The notes under the pieces were generated by a model, which worked only from the letters and a program-made list of their open reading frames with translations, did not search any database and had not been told where the DNA came from. Below, in pieces: positions 31,531 through 43,855 of a DNA stretch of 64,000 nucleotides; the first letter of the stretch is position 1, and each line of letters opens with the position of its first letter. Origin of the DNA: Porphyra umbilicalis (taxonomy: Eukaryota > Rhodophyta > Bangiophyceae > Bangiales > Bangiaceae); NCBI GenBank assembly GCA_002049455.2, contig KV918986.1:42730-106729 (forward strand), in the 5' to 3' direction. The position numbers and the translations under genes were made by a program.

Positions 31531-33855
31531 ATGTCGTTAGCGATCGGGGGGGGGGAGGCGGTGACGGCTTTGGCGGGCGCCGTCACTCTCGCCACTCACG
31601 CGTTTATTGCCGGGTGTCCGGTTGATGATCCTTGCTTACTGTTTGAATCGGCGGTGGCTGTCGTGCGGGCCAATGGCCGCGCTGCATTCGCCGGCTGTAA
31701 TGCCGAATTTGGGCCTGCGGACACGTCGGCGCGCCTTAGCGCGCCTCTAATCGGTCCGTCTTGCTCCCGACAATTTTCTGCACCCCCCTCCGCCGCGGTC
31801 GCGCCGCCTCTTCTGCGAGCCCCGCTGCTTGCGGGTGTGATCCCGTCCCGTGTCGTGGCGCCGCTGCGCCCCCCCGCCGCCCGTCATGGCGGGCGCCCGG
31901 TGCTCAGCACGGCCGGCGCTGCGCGGCGGGCGGTCGGTGCCGTTCTTACTGCTGGGCCTCCTCGGGGCGGGGTCCTTCTGGGCGACGCCGCCCCCCCCCC
32001 CCTCCGCGCCCCCCCTTCCGCCGCGGCCAGCCGCGCCGCTGCCCCCGATCGCCTCGTGGACGGATCGTCTTCGCCGTGACCGACGGCTGTCCCCGCCCAG
32101 CCGGGATTCTGCGCCTCCTTCGTCGGCGGCGAGCGGTGCGCCCCCTGCGGTGGCTGCTCTGGCGGCTGTGGATGGAGATCGGGCCGGCGCGTGGACCCTC
32201 GTCTCCCGGCGCCGGCGCCGTGGTGGCCGCGGGGCGCCGAACCCTGCCCCGGTGCGTTCTGCTGGCGTCCGCCGCGGCGGGGCGCCCCTCTCCCCTCGCA
32301 GCGCTGGTGTGGGTGCGTCCGCGCACGCGCCCTCCCTTGCCGTGGAGCGGCGTTCGTCTCCTGCCGGGACGGCGAACCGGCCAGCGCGAGCCGCCGCAGC
32401 TGTCGCGGCTCTTACGCGTGCCCGTCACGCCGACTCTTCGCTACCCGCTCTGCAGACGCTGTACGTTGCGGGCGTTTCTCGGGTCGCCCGCTCGCACAGC
32501 CTGCGGCGGTTGGTGGTAGACATCGTGGGCGTGGTCCCTGCCACCGTTGTCGATGTCGACCGCTTCGGCGCGACGGCGGCGGTGACGCTTCTGGCGTCGG
32601 CGATGGAGGCGTTCCGCGCGGGCCTGGCCAATCCCTCCCTCGCTGGCGTGTTGAGGGAGGTCGCGGTGGACGTTCCGTGGTTGCCCGCATTTTTGGGTAG
32701 CCGGCGGCCTGCCCAGCAGTCGGGGCCCGCCGCGGCGGCGGAGGCTGTGACGCTTTGCCATCGCCAGCTGCGCGCCGAATTGGAGCAGCTGGCGTTGCGC
32801 GAGGCGATGCCTCCACCCCTTTGCGCTGCTCTTCGGGCGCATATTGGCGCTCAAATCGCGCAGTGCGCCGACCAGACCGGTGCCCCGGCTCACGCCGCCG
32901 TCGTCGTCGACCGGGCCGCAGCGCGCGCCGCGCCGCGGCCCACTCCCGCTGCTCCTCTCCGCGAGGGTGTCGAACGACTGGGTGGCGAGCCACGTCACGG
33001 CGGTTGGCGGTGGCGGCAGCCGCACGACAAGACCAAAGGTCATCCTGGCGGCGCGGCGGCGCCGGCGGCGTCCGCGCGCTCGCCTCGTCCGTCGGCGACG
33101 CGTGCTCTTTCGGGCAGCGCTCCGCCTCTGGCAAGCGTGCGTGCCACCGACCGATCGCTCGGTCGTCCCGATGCGCGGGGGCTGCCGAAGCTTCCCCGGG
33201 CGGCCGTAGACCTGTTGTGGGCTTCGCCATTGGTGTGTGGATCCCCGACGTCGGGCGGGCGCTTTTCGCGCGGATGCGTGCTTCCGCTGCTGCCGGCGGC
33301 CGCCTGCCGACCCGCCCCAGCCGGGCCGACGGCGTCGACGCGTGCGACCCCGTCGGCGGCGCTTCCCGTGCATGTGAACGGGGCGGACGAGGCGCCGCCG
33401 AGCCGCGGGGGCCTCGGGCGCGCCCTCGTGGCGCCCCCGTGTACCCCCACTGTCGCTACCGCTGGCGGCGGTGGGATCCCGAGCCTGCGAGTTCCGATGG
33501 GGACGGCCCTCCCCTCCCTGCCGCCGTCCCTCCGCCGCCCCACCTGGTCGTTGCTCGCTGCGAATTCACTGGCGGCTGCAGTGCCTCTGCCGGGCGGTGG
33601 CTTGCTTTTCCGCCCCCGCCACTCGCGCGCTTCCGCGCGACAGCGGCGCCCGCCGGCGCCGCTGCTGGTGGGGGGAGGCGCGCGGCCGCGCACCCGCGAT
33701 GCCGTGGCGGCCGCTTCGGCGGCAGCCGCCGAGGCCCGCCAGACTCTTGGAGCCCTGCCCCAGGTGCGCTGTGGCCGTCGGACCCGGCCGCGGATGAAGC
33801 GGCGGGCGGGGCGGCCACTTCCAACCCGGACGTATGCGACGCAACGCGAAAGTAG
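31531..33855 (+). pseudogene. ORF1 of retrotransposon copy 1 (frameshifted)
   Basis: Starts at the ATG equivalent to copy 2's 43856 (MSLAIGGGEAVTALAGAVTL) and ends TSNPDVCDATRK-TAG at 33853-33855. The frame changes at a C-rich run near 31990 and again near 33755. The central segment (LQTLYVAGVSRVARSHSLRR ... VVDVDRFGATAAVTLLASA) alternates strand- and helix-like stretches, recalling the RRM-like domain of LINE ORF1 proteins; that is an inference. By that analogy it would bind the element RNA. The ATG for ORF2 that overlaps the ORF1 stop in copy 2 has been lost here by mutation. Confidence 0.6.
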
Positions 33856-34981
33856 TCACAAATCCGCTTCCCCCCCCCCCACCCGCCGCCGTTTCCTCCG
33901 AGCGGCGGCTGGCCGGGCACGGCGCGCTTTTTCTGATCCCCGGCACCCACCTCTGCCCCGCGTGCACTTCCAACCCCCTCCCCCCGCTTCGACCCCCCCC
34001 TCTTCCCCCGCTTCTTCCTCCCCCCCGCGCCGCCCCACCACTTCCATGGCGGCGCGGCCGAATCGACGTGCTGCGGCGCCTGGTGCTTCCGCCGACCGCT
34101 CCCCTGGCGGGGCTAGTCTGCCTGCTACGGGCACTACGGTGGGCGAGCGAGCTGCGGTCGGCGCGCCAGCGAGTATGGGCGCGCCCTCGGTGTGCCCGGT
34201 GGACGCGTGCGGCGTCGTGCTTCCCTGCGCAATCGGCGACACCCCCGGCCTCAGGCACCTTCGCCGCGCGCACGTCATTGCGGACGTGCCCGCGGTGACG
34301 GTCGCTGATCTCGGCTTGGCGGGGTGTGCGTGGTGCGACGCCCCTTCCCCACCGCACGCCCGCGGACAGGCCGCTTGCCCTTGGTGGCGCACGAAGCGGT
34401 TTGCCGCGCCATCCCGGGATGGAATCTGCGACTTGCCGCCCCCCGTGCTTCGGCCGGCGGGCGCCCCGGTTCTCCCTCGCCGGGTTCGGCGGGGGACGCG
34501 GACGCGTCCGCGCAAGCCGAAACGCAAAATTTGTTCGGGTCGGATCGGGCGGCGTGGGAGCGAGCGCGCCGCGGCTTCTTGGCCGCCGTCCCCGCAACGG
34601 CGGATGGCTGAGCGCCCTTTGTAGCGTCGTCGGCGCGCACTCTTCCCTCGCCCCCCCCCGCTCTGCGCCGCTCCTGGCGGCTGCTGGGCACCGACGCTCT
34701 TGCGTGGGCGTCTCGCGCCCCCGTCCAACCCCTTGCGTGGCTGTGGGTTCTTCTTCTTCCTACCCTTCTGCTTACCACCCTGCCCCGGCCGGAGCGGCTT
34801 TGGACGCGCTGCTGTCGTACGCGGCGCGCGCCGCCGCCATTTCTGCCGGCGATTTTGCCGCGGCGCTGGAGGACCGAGACGTGGGCGTGTGGCGCTCGGC
34901 CCCCGGACGGGCCGGGACAAGATCCCGTCCCCAAAACCTGGGCGGCGGCGCCCCCGGGACGCCCGCACAAGTGACCGCGGC

Positions 34982-35694
34982 CAGGCCCTACCATACGTAT
35001 ATTGTGAGTAGGTGTTTTAACTGGTGTAAGTGTCTGACCTCCCGTACCCGCAGGCAACAAGGCGGCTGGCACCCACACCCAACTCAACAATTGAGTAGGT
35101 AGCCGTGAGTATCTATCAATTCTGACCGACAGCAGAGTCAAAGCCAGAAGAGCGCGCCATTCAAATACAATTATGTCGTTTCACCTCCTCTAAGTACCAG
35201 TTGATCTTTGGACTTGATTTGAATACTGCAACGGTTTTAGTTGGGGTGAATTCTCCGAACCGTGGTGTGCTCGCCGAAGGGCGCCCGTTAGAATTCTCAC
35301 GCGAGCCGTTGACAACGCCGCAAACAGGATGACTCACGTGACGGAACGGATCCGTCATGCTCGGGAAAAATAGGCGCTTGGCGCTGCGAAAGGTCGGCAG
35401 CTTTTCCAAGTCAGTCAATTTCGAAATTGATTCGTACCCGTGTTTTCCAGGTATATTTCGTATTGATACACATGAAGATAAACGAGGCCAGCACTCGTAC
35501 TCGGATTCAACGATTTGTATACAGTGCGTTCTCGTTATAAGAGAATCGTTTAGAAGAGAATATGGGTCGCGAGTCTTCCATTCCAGTCCATATTAGCCAC
35601 TTTTTTCATATTGAGCTGAATCAGCTGTCTCTGGTAACGAGAACGCACTGTATACCGTACCCGAAGCTGAAAACAATACTTATAACAGGGCCTG
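34982..35694. mobile_element. hAT-like MITE inserted in copy 1
   Basis: A 713-bp A/T-richer insert with ends CAGGCCCT and AGGGCCTG, flanked by a perfect 8-bp duplication ACCGCGGC (34974-34981 and 35695-35702). Copy 2 shows the empty site at 47305-47312. An 8-bp duplication and CAG-initial ends fit the hAT superfamily. No transposase frame. Confidence 0.85.
35522..35650. mobile_element. 129-bp TA-inserting MITE nested in the hAT-like MITE
   Basis: Perfect 16-bp inverted ends CAGTGCGTTCTCGTTA, flanked on both sides by TA (TATA on each flank). The CAG-initial end with TCTCGTTA resembles pogo/Tigger-type elements; superfamily is inferred. No coding capacity. Confidence 0.8.
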
Positions 35695-37739
35695 ACCGCG
35701 GCGCAGCGGCGCGCACTGCACCTTGTTCGTGCCGGCTGGCTGAGCGCGGCGGCGCGCGCGCTGACAGCCGCTCCGGTAGCTCCTCGCATGCCGGCAGTGT
35801 GGGACAAGGCCCGTAGCCTTCACCCCCCGCCCGGCCGGGCCTTGCTTCGCTTGGGTCGGTCGAAGGGGCGTTCCGTGCCGAGCTGGAGGCGGCGGCCAAC
35901 TTTGGCCGTGCCTTTGGAGTGCCAAGCGTGCTTCCTCGCGAGGCCGTCGGCGACTTCATCCGCCGCGCGCCGCGTGGCTCTGCCCCCGATCCCTCGGGCC
36001 TCCGCATGGAGCATCTGCGGGCCCTTGAAGACGAGGGTCGGCTACGCTTGCTGGGGTTGTGTGTCTTCTTGCGGGCGAGGAGGCGGAGCGTCTGGTTCCC
36101 CCTTTGGCGGCGCATGCGCTGGCAGGGGCGGACTTGCTGCTGCTGTGCAAGCCGGGGGGGCTCCACGTGGACGGTCTCCCCCGGCTGCGTCCCATTGAGA
36201 TGCCTGAGGTGCTGAGAAAGTTGGCGGCTTCTTCCCTGGCTGCGCGCTTACTCGCGCCGCTGCAAATGAGGGTGAGGGTGTCCAACCCTTGTGAGCGGGT
36301 TGTCCACGAGGTCACCGCCGAGCTCGTGCACAATCCGCTTGCCACCCTTCTGCAACTTGACTTCAAGAAATCCTTTAACCTCGTGTCCCTCGCGGCGGCG
36401 GTGGCGTATTTGACGCGCGCCTTCCCCCTGTTGCGGCAGTACCTCTCGTCGGTCTACTCGGGGTGCTCCCCGCCGCGAGTGTACGGCTGGGCGGACGGCG
36501 ACTCGACGTCGGGCGCCGCGGGCGGCCTGCTTGCATGGCGTTGGCTTGCGGTCGAGCGGGGCATGCAGCAAGGCGACCCGCTCGGCCCGCTCATCCACGC
36601 CGCGGCGATGCACCTCGCCGTGCTGCGCCCGGCTGCCGCGCACCCCACGGCGGTCGTGCGCGCCGTGCACGACGATGTCGTCGTCGTCGCCGCGCTCGCG
36701 GACCTGCCGGCGGTGCTCACGACCGCGGCTGCGGCGGGCACGGCGGTGGATGCGGAGCTCGCCCCCGCCAATTGCGCCAGGTGGTCCCCCACCGGCGCGC
36801 CCGCCCCCGCCGGTTGGCCGGCCCGGTGGAACGCGGATGGTGTTCGCCAGTTTTCCATCGCTCTCGGGTCGAATGACTTTGTGGCGGCGGAGGTCGACGC
36901 GTTGGCGGCGGATCACGGCCATCTCATGGCCGCCATTTTCGAACTCCCGCGCGCCGGGCTCCAGTCCCAGCTCCTGCATATACGCCTGTGCGCGGGCCCG
37001 CAGCCGAACTATTGGCTGCCGGCCCTTCTGCTTGTGTGGGGCGCTCGGCTGGCGGCGTCCGTCGACCGCACTGCCCAAGGCGCCCTGCGGCGTCTCCTCA
37101 CAGACGCCCGCGGCCACCGTCGCCCATCCCTCTGCCGCTGGCGCAGCCACGCCGCCACCCTGGTTCTGTGTGGGGGTGGTAGCCACCGACGTGCTGCCGG
37201 CAGTGCCCGCGGAGGCGTTTGTGGTGCGGCTGGTGCCCGGGGCGGCTGTTGCCGCCGCCTCGAATCTCTTGGACGCCGGCGGACCCCGGCACCAGGCCAG
37301 CCAGCCGATAGCCGCTTTTAGCGCTCCGCCTTGGCGCGACCCCGTCTTTTCCCCTGGCCAATCCCCCCTTCCCCCCACCCAACCTCTCGGTCCTAACCGG
37401 CGGCACATCGCCGTGTGCGGTCCGGGTGGACATCGGTCTGGGCGGACGGGTGGCGGAGGTCGGCCCTGTGGCTGTGGCGGGGCCTGCACGAGAGACGCAG
37501 TCGGGGGCGGCGTCTCGCGTGGCCGCTGGCGCAGCCGCGGCAGCAGCCGGTGGTGCGGCCGCGCTGCCGGCGCCAGCATGTACAGCGGCGCAGACGACGC
37601 CCGTGGTGGCGGGCCCGGCGCAGTCGCCACACGACGCCGTGCGTGGCGACGCCGCGGCGCCCGGCGTGGGCGGCTCGGCGCCTCTTCCCCGCCCGCCCCT
37701 CCCTGCACACCCCCCCCCCACCTCTGCTTGCTTCCGCCC

Positions 37740-40640
37740 TCGCACGACGGGAGCACGGCGCACCGGCGCCTGTCGTCGCACGAGGCGGCGCCGGCGCCGG
37801 CGCCGGCGTTGGCGTCGGCGCCGGTGGCGGCGGCGCCGGCAACGGTCCCGTCGGCAGAAGTGCCGCCGGCGGCGACGCCGACGACGGCGCCACCGGCGGT
37901 GGCGTCGCCCGCGGCGGCGGCGGTGGCGGCCGCCGCGGCGGCGATGGCGGCGGTGGCGCCGCCGCCAGCGGCGGCGCCGCTGGCGGTGACCTCGTGCGCG
38001 ACGGCGGCGGCCCCAGCAGCGGCGGCGGCGGTCGCGTCGACTGCAGCAGCGCCGGCGACGCCGCCGGCGACGGCGCCGCTGGAGAAGGCGTCGGCCACGG
38101 TGGCGGCGGCGTCGGCGGCGGCGACGGCGGTGACGGCGGCGGCGGCGGCGGCGCCTCGGGCCGCGGCCCGCGGCGCGGGGGCGCCTCTGGCCGGCAGCCC
38201 CGTCGGCGCTGGTCACTCTTATGACGGCGGCATGGCCGCGCCACCGTGCGTGTTTCAGACGACGTCAGCGTCGTCCGGCGTCGCGGCGGCGGCCGCCCAG
38301 TAAGCGGCCGCCTTGCCAGCCGGGGCGGATCTGCCGGCGGCGCCTCAGCTCTGTGAGGGCCGTTTTGGTGTTGCCGGGACCGTTGCGCCGTCCGCCGGCG
38401 CCGCGGTCGCCAACTCGACCTGGGTGCCCCACGCCACCGGCGGCGCAGATGGCGCTGCCGCCAGAGCTCTGACGCTGGCGGAGCCCGCGGCAGCCGCGCT
38501 TCAAGCCGGCTGCGGACCGGCAGCTGACGCCGCGCTCACCGTCGCTACTCCCGCGGTTTTGGGGCGGTGCTCAGTCGCGGCGGCGGCCGCCGCCGCGTGT
38601 AAGTCACCCCTCCCCCCTCCACCACTCCCGTTTCGCTAGCCGAGAGGTCGAGCCCGCGGCGCCTGGGCGGGCACGCTTCGCCAGAGAACAACGCGGTGGA
38701 AGCAGCGGCGGTGGCGCCGGCGCTCGCGGCGAACGCTGCGGCGGTAGCACCGCCGTCGCCGTGCGGGGCCGCCGACGTGTGCGTGCCGATCGTGGCGCCC
38801 GGCGGCGCCGCAACGGCCGATCTCCCCCCCCCCCCCCCTGCCCTTTCCGCCCGCCCCCTCCCTACTATCTCACGCCAAGCGAACGTCGCAGCCGCGCTTT
38901 TTGTCGCGCAAGACGGCGTGGATGCCGGCGCAAGCGTTGGAGCCGTCGGTGGCGGCGGCGGCGGCGGCGGCGGTCGCGGTGGCCGCAGTGGCGGCAGCGG
39001 CGCCGCCGGCGACGGCGCCACTGGCGGTGGCATCGCCCGCGACGGCGGCGGCGACTCCGATGGCGTCCGTGGTCTTGTCGGAAGCCGCGCCATCGGTGGC
39101 GCCGCCGGCGACGGCGCCATCGGTGGTGGCGTCGCCCGCAGCGGCAGCGGCGGCGGCGGCATCGTTGGTCGTGTCGCAAACAGTGCCGCCGGCGGTGCCG
39201 CTGAAGACGACACCGCCGGCGGTGGCGTCGCCCGCGACGGCGTCGGCGGCGTCGGCGGCGGCGGTGGTCGTGGCGGCAGTCGTTCTGCCGGTGGCGCCGC
39301 CGGCGACGGCGCCGCCGGCAATGCCTTCGCCCGCGGCGGCGGCCTCGGAGGCAGCGGCGGATGCAGTGGCGGCGGCCACGGCGCCGCCGGCGACGGCGCC
39401 GGCGGCGGTGGCGTCGCCCGCCGCGGCGGCGGCGGCGGCGGCGGCGTTGGTCGTATCGGCATACATGCCGCCGTCCGCGCCGCCGGCGACGATGCTGCCG
39501 GCGAGGGCGCCGCCCGCGGCGGCGTCGGCGGCATTGGCAGCGGCAGTGGTCGTGTCGAAAGGCGTTTCGCCGGTGGCGCCGCTGGCGCCGGCGCCGCCGG
39601 CGATGCCGTCGCCTGCGGCAGCATCCGCGGAGGCAGCGGCGAATTCGGTAGCGGCCGCCACGGCGCCGCTGGCGACGGCGCCGCCAGTGGTGGCGTCGCC
39701 CGCCGCGGCGGCAGCGGCGGCGGCGGCTTTGGATGTCTCGCCAACAGTGTCGCCGGCGGCGCCGCCGGCGACGGCGCCGCCGGCGGAGGCGTTGCCGCCG
39801 GCGGTGCCGCCGGAGACGACACCGCCGGCGATGGCGTCGCCCGCGACGGCGTCGGCGGCGCCGCCGGCGACGGCGCCGCCGGCGGTGGCGTTGCACGCAG
39901 CGGCGGCGGCGGTGCCGGCAGCGTTGGTCGTCTCGCCAACAGTGTCGCCGCCGGCGACGCCGGCGATGGCGCCGCCGACGGTGGCGTCGCCCGCGGCGGC
40001 GGCGGCGGCGGAGAACGCAGTAGCGTCGGCGACGGCGCCGCTGGAGACGGCGCCGCCGGCTCCGGCAACGCCCGCGCCGGCGGCGGTGGCGGCGGCGGTG
40101 CTGGTTGTGATGGCATCAATGCCGCCGGCGGCGCCGCCGGCGACGGCGTTGCCGGCAGTGGCGGCGCCCGCGGCGGCATTGGCGGCGTCGATGGCGGTGG
40201 TGGTCGTGTCGGCAGCCGTGCCGCCGGTGGCAACGCCGGCGACAGCGCCGCCGGCGGTGCCGATGCTCGCGGCGGCGGCGGTGGCGGCAGCGGCGGCGGC
40301 GGATATGGTCGCGGTAACCACGGGGTGTTGGGATTCGAAAATTATACCACTCAACTACAGCCAAAATACCGGAGTGAATGGTCCTGAGAAGTTCAAACTT
40401 ATCGTCCAACACAGGGCCGCCGGCGACTGCGCCCAAGGCGTTGGTGTCGCCCGCAGCGGCGGCGGCGGCGGAGGCGGCGTTGATCGTGACGACAGCAGTG
40501 CCGCCGCCGGCGCCGCCGGCGACGGCGCCGCTTGCGGGGGCACCGCCTGCGACGGCGGCGGCAGCGGCGGCGGCTGCGGGGGTGGCCCTGGCGGCAACGG
40601 CCGCGCCTGGTGACTCGGCGCCTGCCGATCACCGCTCGCT
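37740..40640 (+). repeat. Expanded Ala/Gly/Pro-coding minisatellite, copy 1
   Basis: About 2.9 kb of imperfect GCC/GGC-based repeats. One frame reads as degenerate units of roughly 30-35 residues of the type PPATAPPAVASPAAAAAAAA followed by LVVS. Other frames read poly-Gly or poly-Arg/His, so frame matters. It sits between the reverse transcriptase and the position where the endonuclease should be. It is interrupted by an A/T-richer patch at 40321-40417. Confidence 0.75.
40321..40417 (-). other. A/T-richer patch with tRNA-like 5' half inside the minisatellite
   Basis: About 97 bp quite unlike the surrounding GCC repeats. On the minus strand it contains GGCTGTAGTTGAGTGGTATA, close to the acceptor/D-arm of His-, Asp- or Gly-type tRNAs, then AATCCCAAC, which could be an anticodon loop (CCC). 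The 3' half of a tRNA is missing. GTGTTGG and CCAACAC near its two ends form a short inverted repeat. It may be filler DNA from break repair, possibly of organelle origin. Confidence 0.35.
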
Positions 40641-41215
40641 GCCCCAACTCCCGGGCCTCCTCCTGCCAGAAGCCGAGCGTGTGATGCAGCCGCGTCGGTC
40701 GGCTCGCGTTGCGGCGGCGGCAGGGGTGGCGGCCAAGGCGGCGGAAGCGGCGTTGGCGGCCGCGGCCACCCGCACCGAGTGTGTCGAGCCGGACGGCCGA
40801 GAGAAGCCGCCGCTGCCGGACGCGAGGCCCGGGTGGGCTGACCCCGGTCAGCCGCCCGCCCGGCCCGCCACCGCGGCCGTGCAGACGCCGCTGCCCGCGG
40901 CTGCCGCCCCCTGGCGCACCGACCTCCCTGTCCTTGTCGCCGCCATTGCGGCGCACTCCGCCACGCCGTCATCGGAAGCGCTGGGGGCGCAACCGCCCCG
41001 CGGCCGCGCCCGCCCCGTCCGTGCTGCCACTGCCCCTGCCGCCCGCGCGGCCGCGACGCGCTGCCCGCCCTATCAAAAAAAGGCCCTCGGACGTAACGAG
41101 GGGCGGCTGCCCGCGGCACTGGGGTGGCGCCGAATGATGTCCGCGCCCGCAGCAAGTTCGCAGCGCAACCACTCCTTCCCTGCGCATGCCGCCCGGCGCG
41201 CCCGCCTTCATCCGT

Positions 41216-43775
41216 ACCGTGTATTGGGCCGTCACGGCCGTCCCGCGCAAGTCCGTAGACACCACCCGTCTACAGAAACCAAAAACGCGACTGGCGCGCA
41301 TTCTTGCGGCCGCTCGGCTGCGGCGCTTGCATGTCAAGCAGCTTGCACGGTGTCGACACATTGCCGTGAGCGTGGCAAATCGCGCTGCCACCGTGTATTG
41401 GGCTGCCACGGCCGTCCCGCGCAAGTCCGTAGACACCACCTGTCTACAGAAACCCAAAACGCGACTTGCCAGCATTCTTGCGGCCGCTGGGCCGCGACGC
41501 TTGCATGTCGTGCAGCCTGCACCGTGTCGAAACATTGCCGGGAGCGTGGCAAATCGCGCAACCACCGTGTATTGGGCCGTCACGGCCGTCTCGCGAAAGT
41601 CGGTAGACACCACCTGTCTACAGAAACCAAAAACGCGACTGGCGCGCATTCTTGCGGCAGCTCGGCCGCGGCGCTTGCATGTCGAGCAGCTTGCACCGTG
41701 ACGACACATTGCCGTGATCGTGGCAAATCGCGCAGCCACCGTGTATTGGGCCGTCACGTCCGTCCCGCGCAAGTCCGTAGACACCACCTGTCTACAGAAA
41801 CCAAAAACGCGACTTGCCCACGTTCTTGCGGCTGCTCGTCCGCGGCTCTTGCATGTCGTGCAGCCTGCACCGTGTCGAAGCACCGCCAGGAGCGTGGGAA
41901 ATCGCGCAACCACCGTGTATTGGGCCGTCACGGCCGTCCCGCGCAAGTCCGTAGACACCACCTGTCTACAGAAACCAAAAACGCGACTGGCGCGCATTCT
42001 TGCGGCCGCTCGGCCGCGGCGCTTGCATGCGGTGCAGCTTGCACCGTGTCGACAAATAGCCGGGAGCGTGGCAAATCGCGCAGCCACCGTGTATTGGGCC
42101 GTCACGGCCGTCCCGCGCAAGTCCGTAGACACCACCTGTCTACAGAAACCAAAAACGCGACTGGCGCGCATTCTTGCGGCAGCTCGGCCGCGGCGCTTGC
42201 ATGTCGAGCAGCTTGCACCGTGTCGACACATCAATGTGAGCGCGGCAAATCGCGCAGCCACCGGGTATTGGGCCGTCATGGCCGTCCCGCGCAAGTCCGT
42301 AGACACCACCAGTCTGCAGAAACCAAAAACGCGACTGGCGCGCATTCTTGCGGCCGCTGGGCCGCGGCGCTTGCATCTCGAGCAGCTTGCACCGTGTCGA
42401 ATCATTGCCGGGAGCGTGGCAAATCGCGCAACCACCGTGTATTGGGCCGTCACGGGCGTCCCGCGCAAGTCCGTAGACACTACCAGTCTGCTGAAACCAA
42501 AAACGCGACTGGCGCGCATTCTTGCGGCAGCTCGGCCGCGGCGCTTGCATGTCGAGCAGCTTGCACCGTGACGACACATTGCCGTGAGCGTGGCAAATCG
42601 CGCAGCCACCGTGTATTGGTCCGTCACGGCCGTCCCGCGCAAGTCCGTAGACACCACCTGTCTCCAGAAACCAAAAACACGACTTGCCCACGTTCTTGCG
42701 GCTGCTCGTCCGCGGCTCTTGCATGTCGTGCAGCCTGCACCGTGTCGAAACATTGCCGGGAGCGTGGCAAATCGCGCAACCACCGTGTATTGGGCCGTCA
42801 CGGCCGTCCCGCGCAAGTCCGTAGACACCACCTGTCTACAGAAACCAAAAACGCGACTTGCCCGCATTCTTGCGGCCGCTCGGCCGCGGCGCTTGCATGT
42901 CGAGCAGCTTGCACCGTGTCGACACATTAATGTGAGCGTGGCAAATCGCGCAGCCTCCGTGTATTGGGCTGTCACGGCCGTCCCGCGCAAGTCCGTAGAC
43001 ACCACCTGTCTACAGAAACCAAAAACGCGACTGGCGCGCATTCTTGCGGCAGCTCGGCCGCGGCGCTTGCATGTCGAGCAGCTTGCACCGTGACGACACA
43101 TTGCCGTGAGCGTGGCAAATCGCGCAGCCACCGTGTAATGGGCCGTCACGGCCGTCCCGCGCAAGTCCGTAGACACCACCTGTCTACAGAAACCAAAAAC
43201 GCGACTGGCGCGCATTCTTGCGGCTGCTCGTCCGCGGCTCTTGCATGTCGTGCAGCCTGCACCATGTCGATACATTGCCGGGAGCGTGGCAAATCGCGCA
43301 ACCACCGTGTATGGGGCCGTCCCGGCCGTCCCGCGCAAGTCGGTAGACACCACCTGTCTACAGAAACCAAAAACGCGACTGGCGCGCATTCTTGCGGCAG
43401 CTCGGCCGCGGCGCTTGCATGTCGAGCAGCTTGCACCGTGACGACACATTGCCGTGAGCGTGGGAAATCGCGCATCCACCGTGTATTGGGCTGTCACGGC
43501 CGTCCCGCGCAAGTCCGTAGACACCACCTGTCTACAGAAACCAAAAACGCGACTTGCCCACGTTCTTGCGGCTGCTCGTCCGCGGCTCTTGCATGTCGTG
43601 CAGCCTGCACTGTGTCGAAACATTGCCGGGAGCGTGGCAAATCGCGCAACCACCGTGTATTGGGCCGTCACGGCCGTCCCGCGCAAGTCCGTAGACACCA
43701 CCTGTCTACAGAAACCAAAAACGCGACTTGCCCGCATTCTTGCGGCCGCTCGGCCGCGGCGCTTGCGTGTCGTGC
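41216..43775 (+). repeat. 174-bp satellite, block B (about 15 units)
   Basis: Continuous head-to-tail units starting at ACCGTGTATTGG and ending at GTCGTGC where copy 2 begins. Units fall into several variants, for example GGCTGCTCGTCCGCGGCTCT against GGCCGCTCGGCCGCGGCG, and GACACATTGCCGTGAG against GAAACATTGCCGGGAG. The variants recur in a partly ordered way. Confidence 0.95.
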
Positions 43776-43855
43776 GAGGTACGTTTTTCGCTTTTCTTTT
43801 TCTTACGGGTGCTTGCGACGCCCTTTCTTCCCCCCCCCCGGTCTTGGTCGGCGCT

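Larger units (their letters stand above)
31451..41208 (+). mobile_element. Non-LTR retrotransposon (RLE type), copy 1, 3'-truncated
   Basis: A roughly 9.8-kb element inserted in the satellite after GCGGCGCTTG.... Homology to copy 2 begins in the 5' leader (GGTAGGTTTTGCG) and ends abruptly at CGCCCGCCTT (41201-41208), followed by seven unrelated bases and the satellite. Order: leader, ORF1, ORF2 with zinc fingers and reverse transcriptase, expanded Ala/Gly/Pro linker. The endonuclease-coding end present in copy 2 (52841-53815) is absent. Relative to copy 2 there is also an internal deletion of about 800 bp at 37110 (equivalent to 48745-49530) and a 713-bp hAT-like MITE at 34982-35694. It is a dead copy. 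Confidence 0.85.
33856..41208 (+). pseudogene. ORF2 of retrotransposon copy 1: zinc fingers, reverse transcriptase, linker; no endonuclease
   Basis: The N-terminal part carries the C2H2 finger VCPVDACGVVLP...LRHLRRAHV (about 34190-34280) and a second CAWC-type finger. After the MITE insertion the reverse transcriptase resumes across three frames: RRAPRGSAPDPSGLRMEHL (about 35960), LLQLDFKKSFNLVS (motif A), MQQGDPLGPLIHA (motif B), VHDD (36665-36676, motif C, in place of the usual YxDD or FxDD), AELAPANCARWSP (motif D). Compared with copy 2 it lacks about seven residues in a GTVRAAA segment. Where copy 2 has a TAG (48646), copy 1 keeps TGG. Frameshifts, insertion, internal deletion and 3' truncation make it non-functional. 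Confidence 0.75.

Noticed and set aside
37740-40640. Poly-Gly, poly-Arg and His-rich frames on both strands of the GCC/GGC block as separate genes
   Set aside because: All six frames are open because of composition; only the plus-strand frame continuous with the retrotransposon ORF2 is meaningful.
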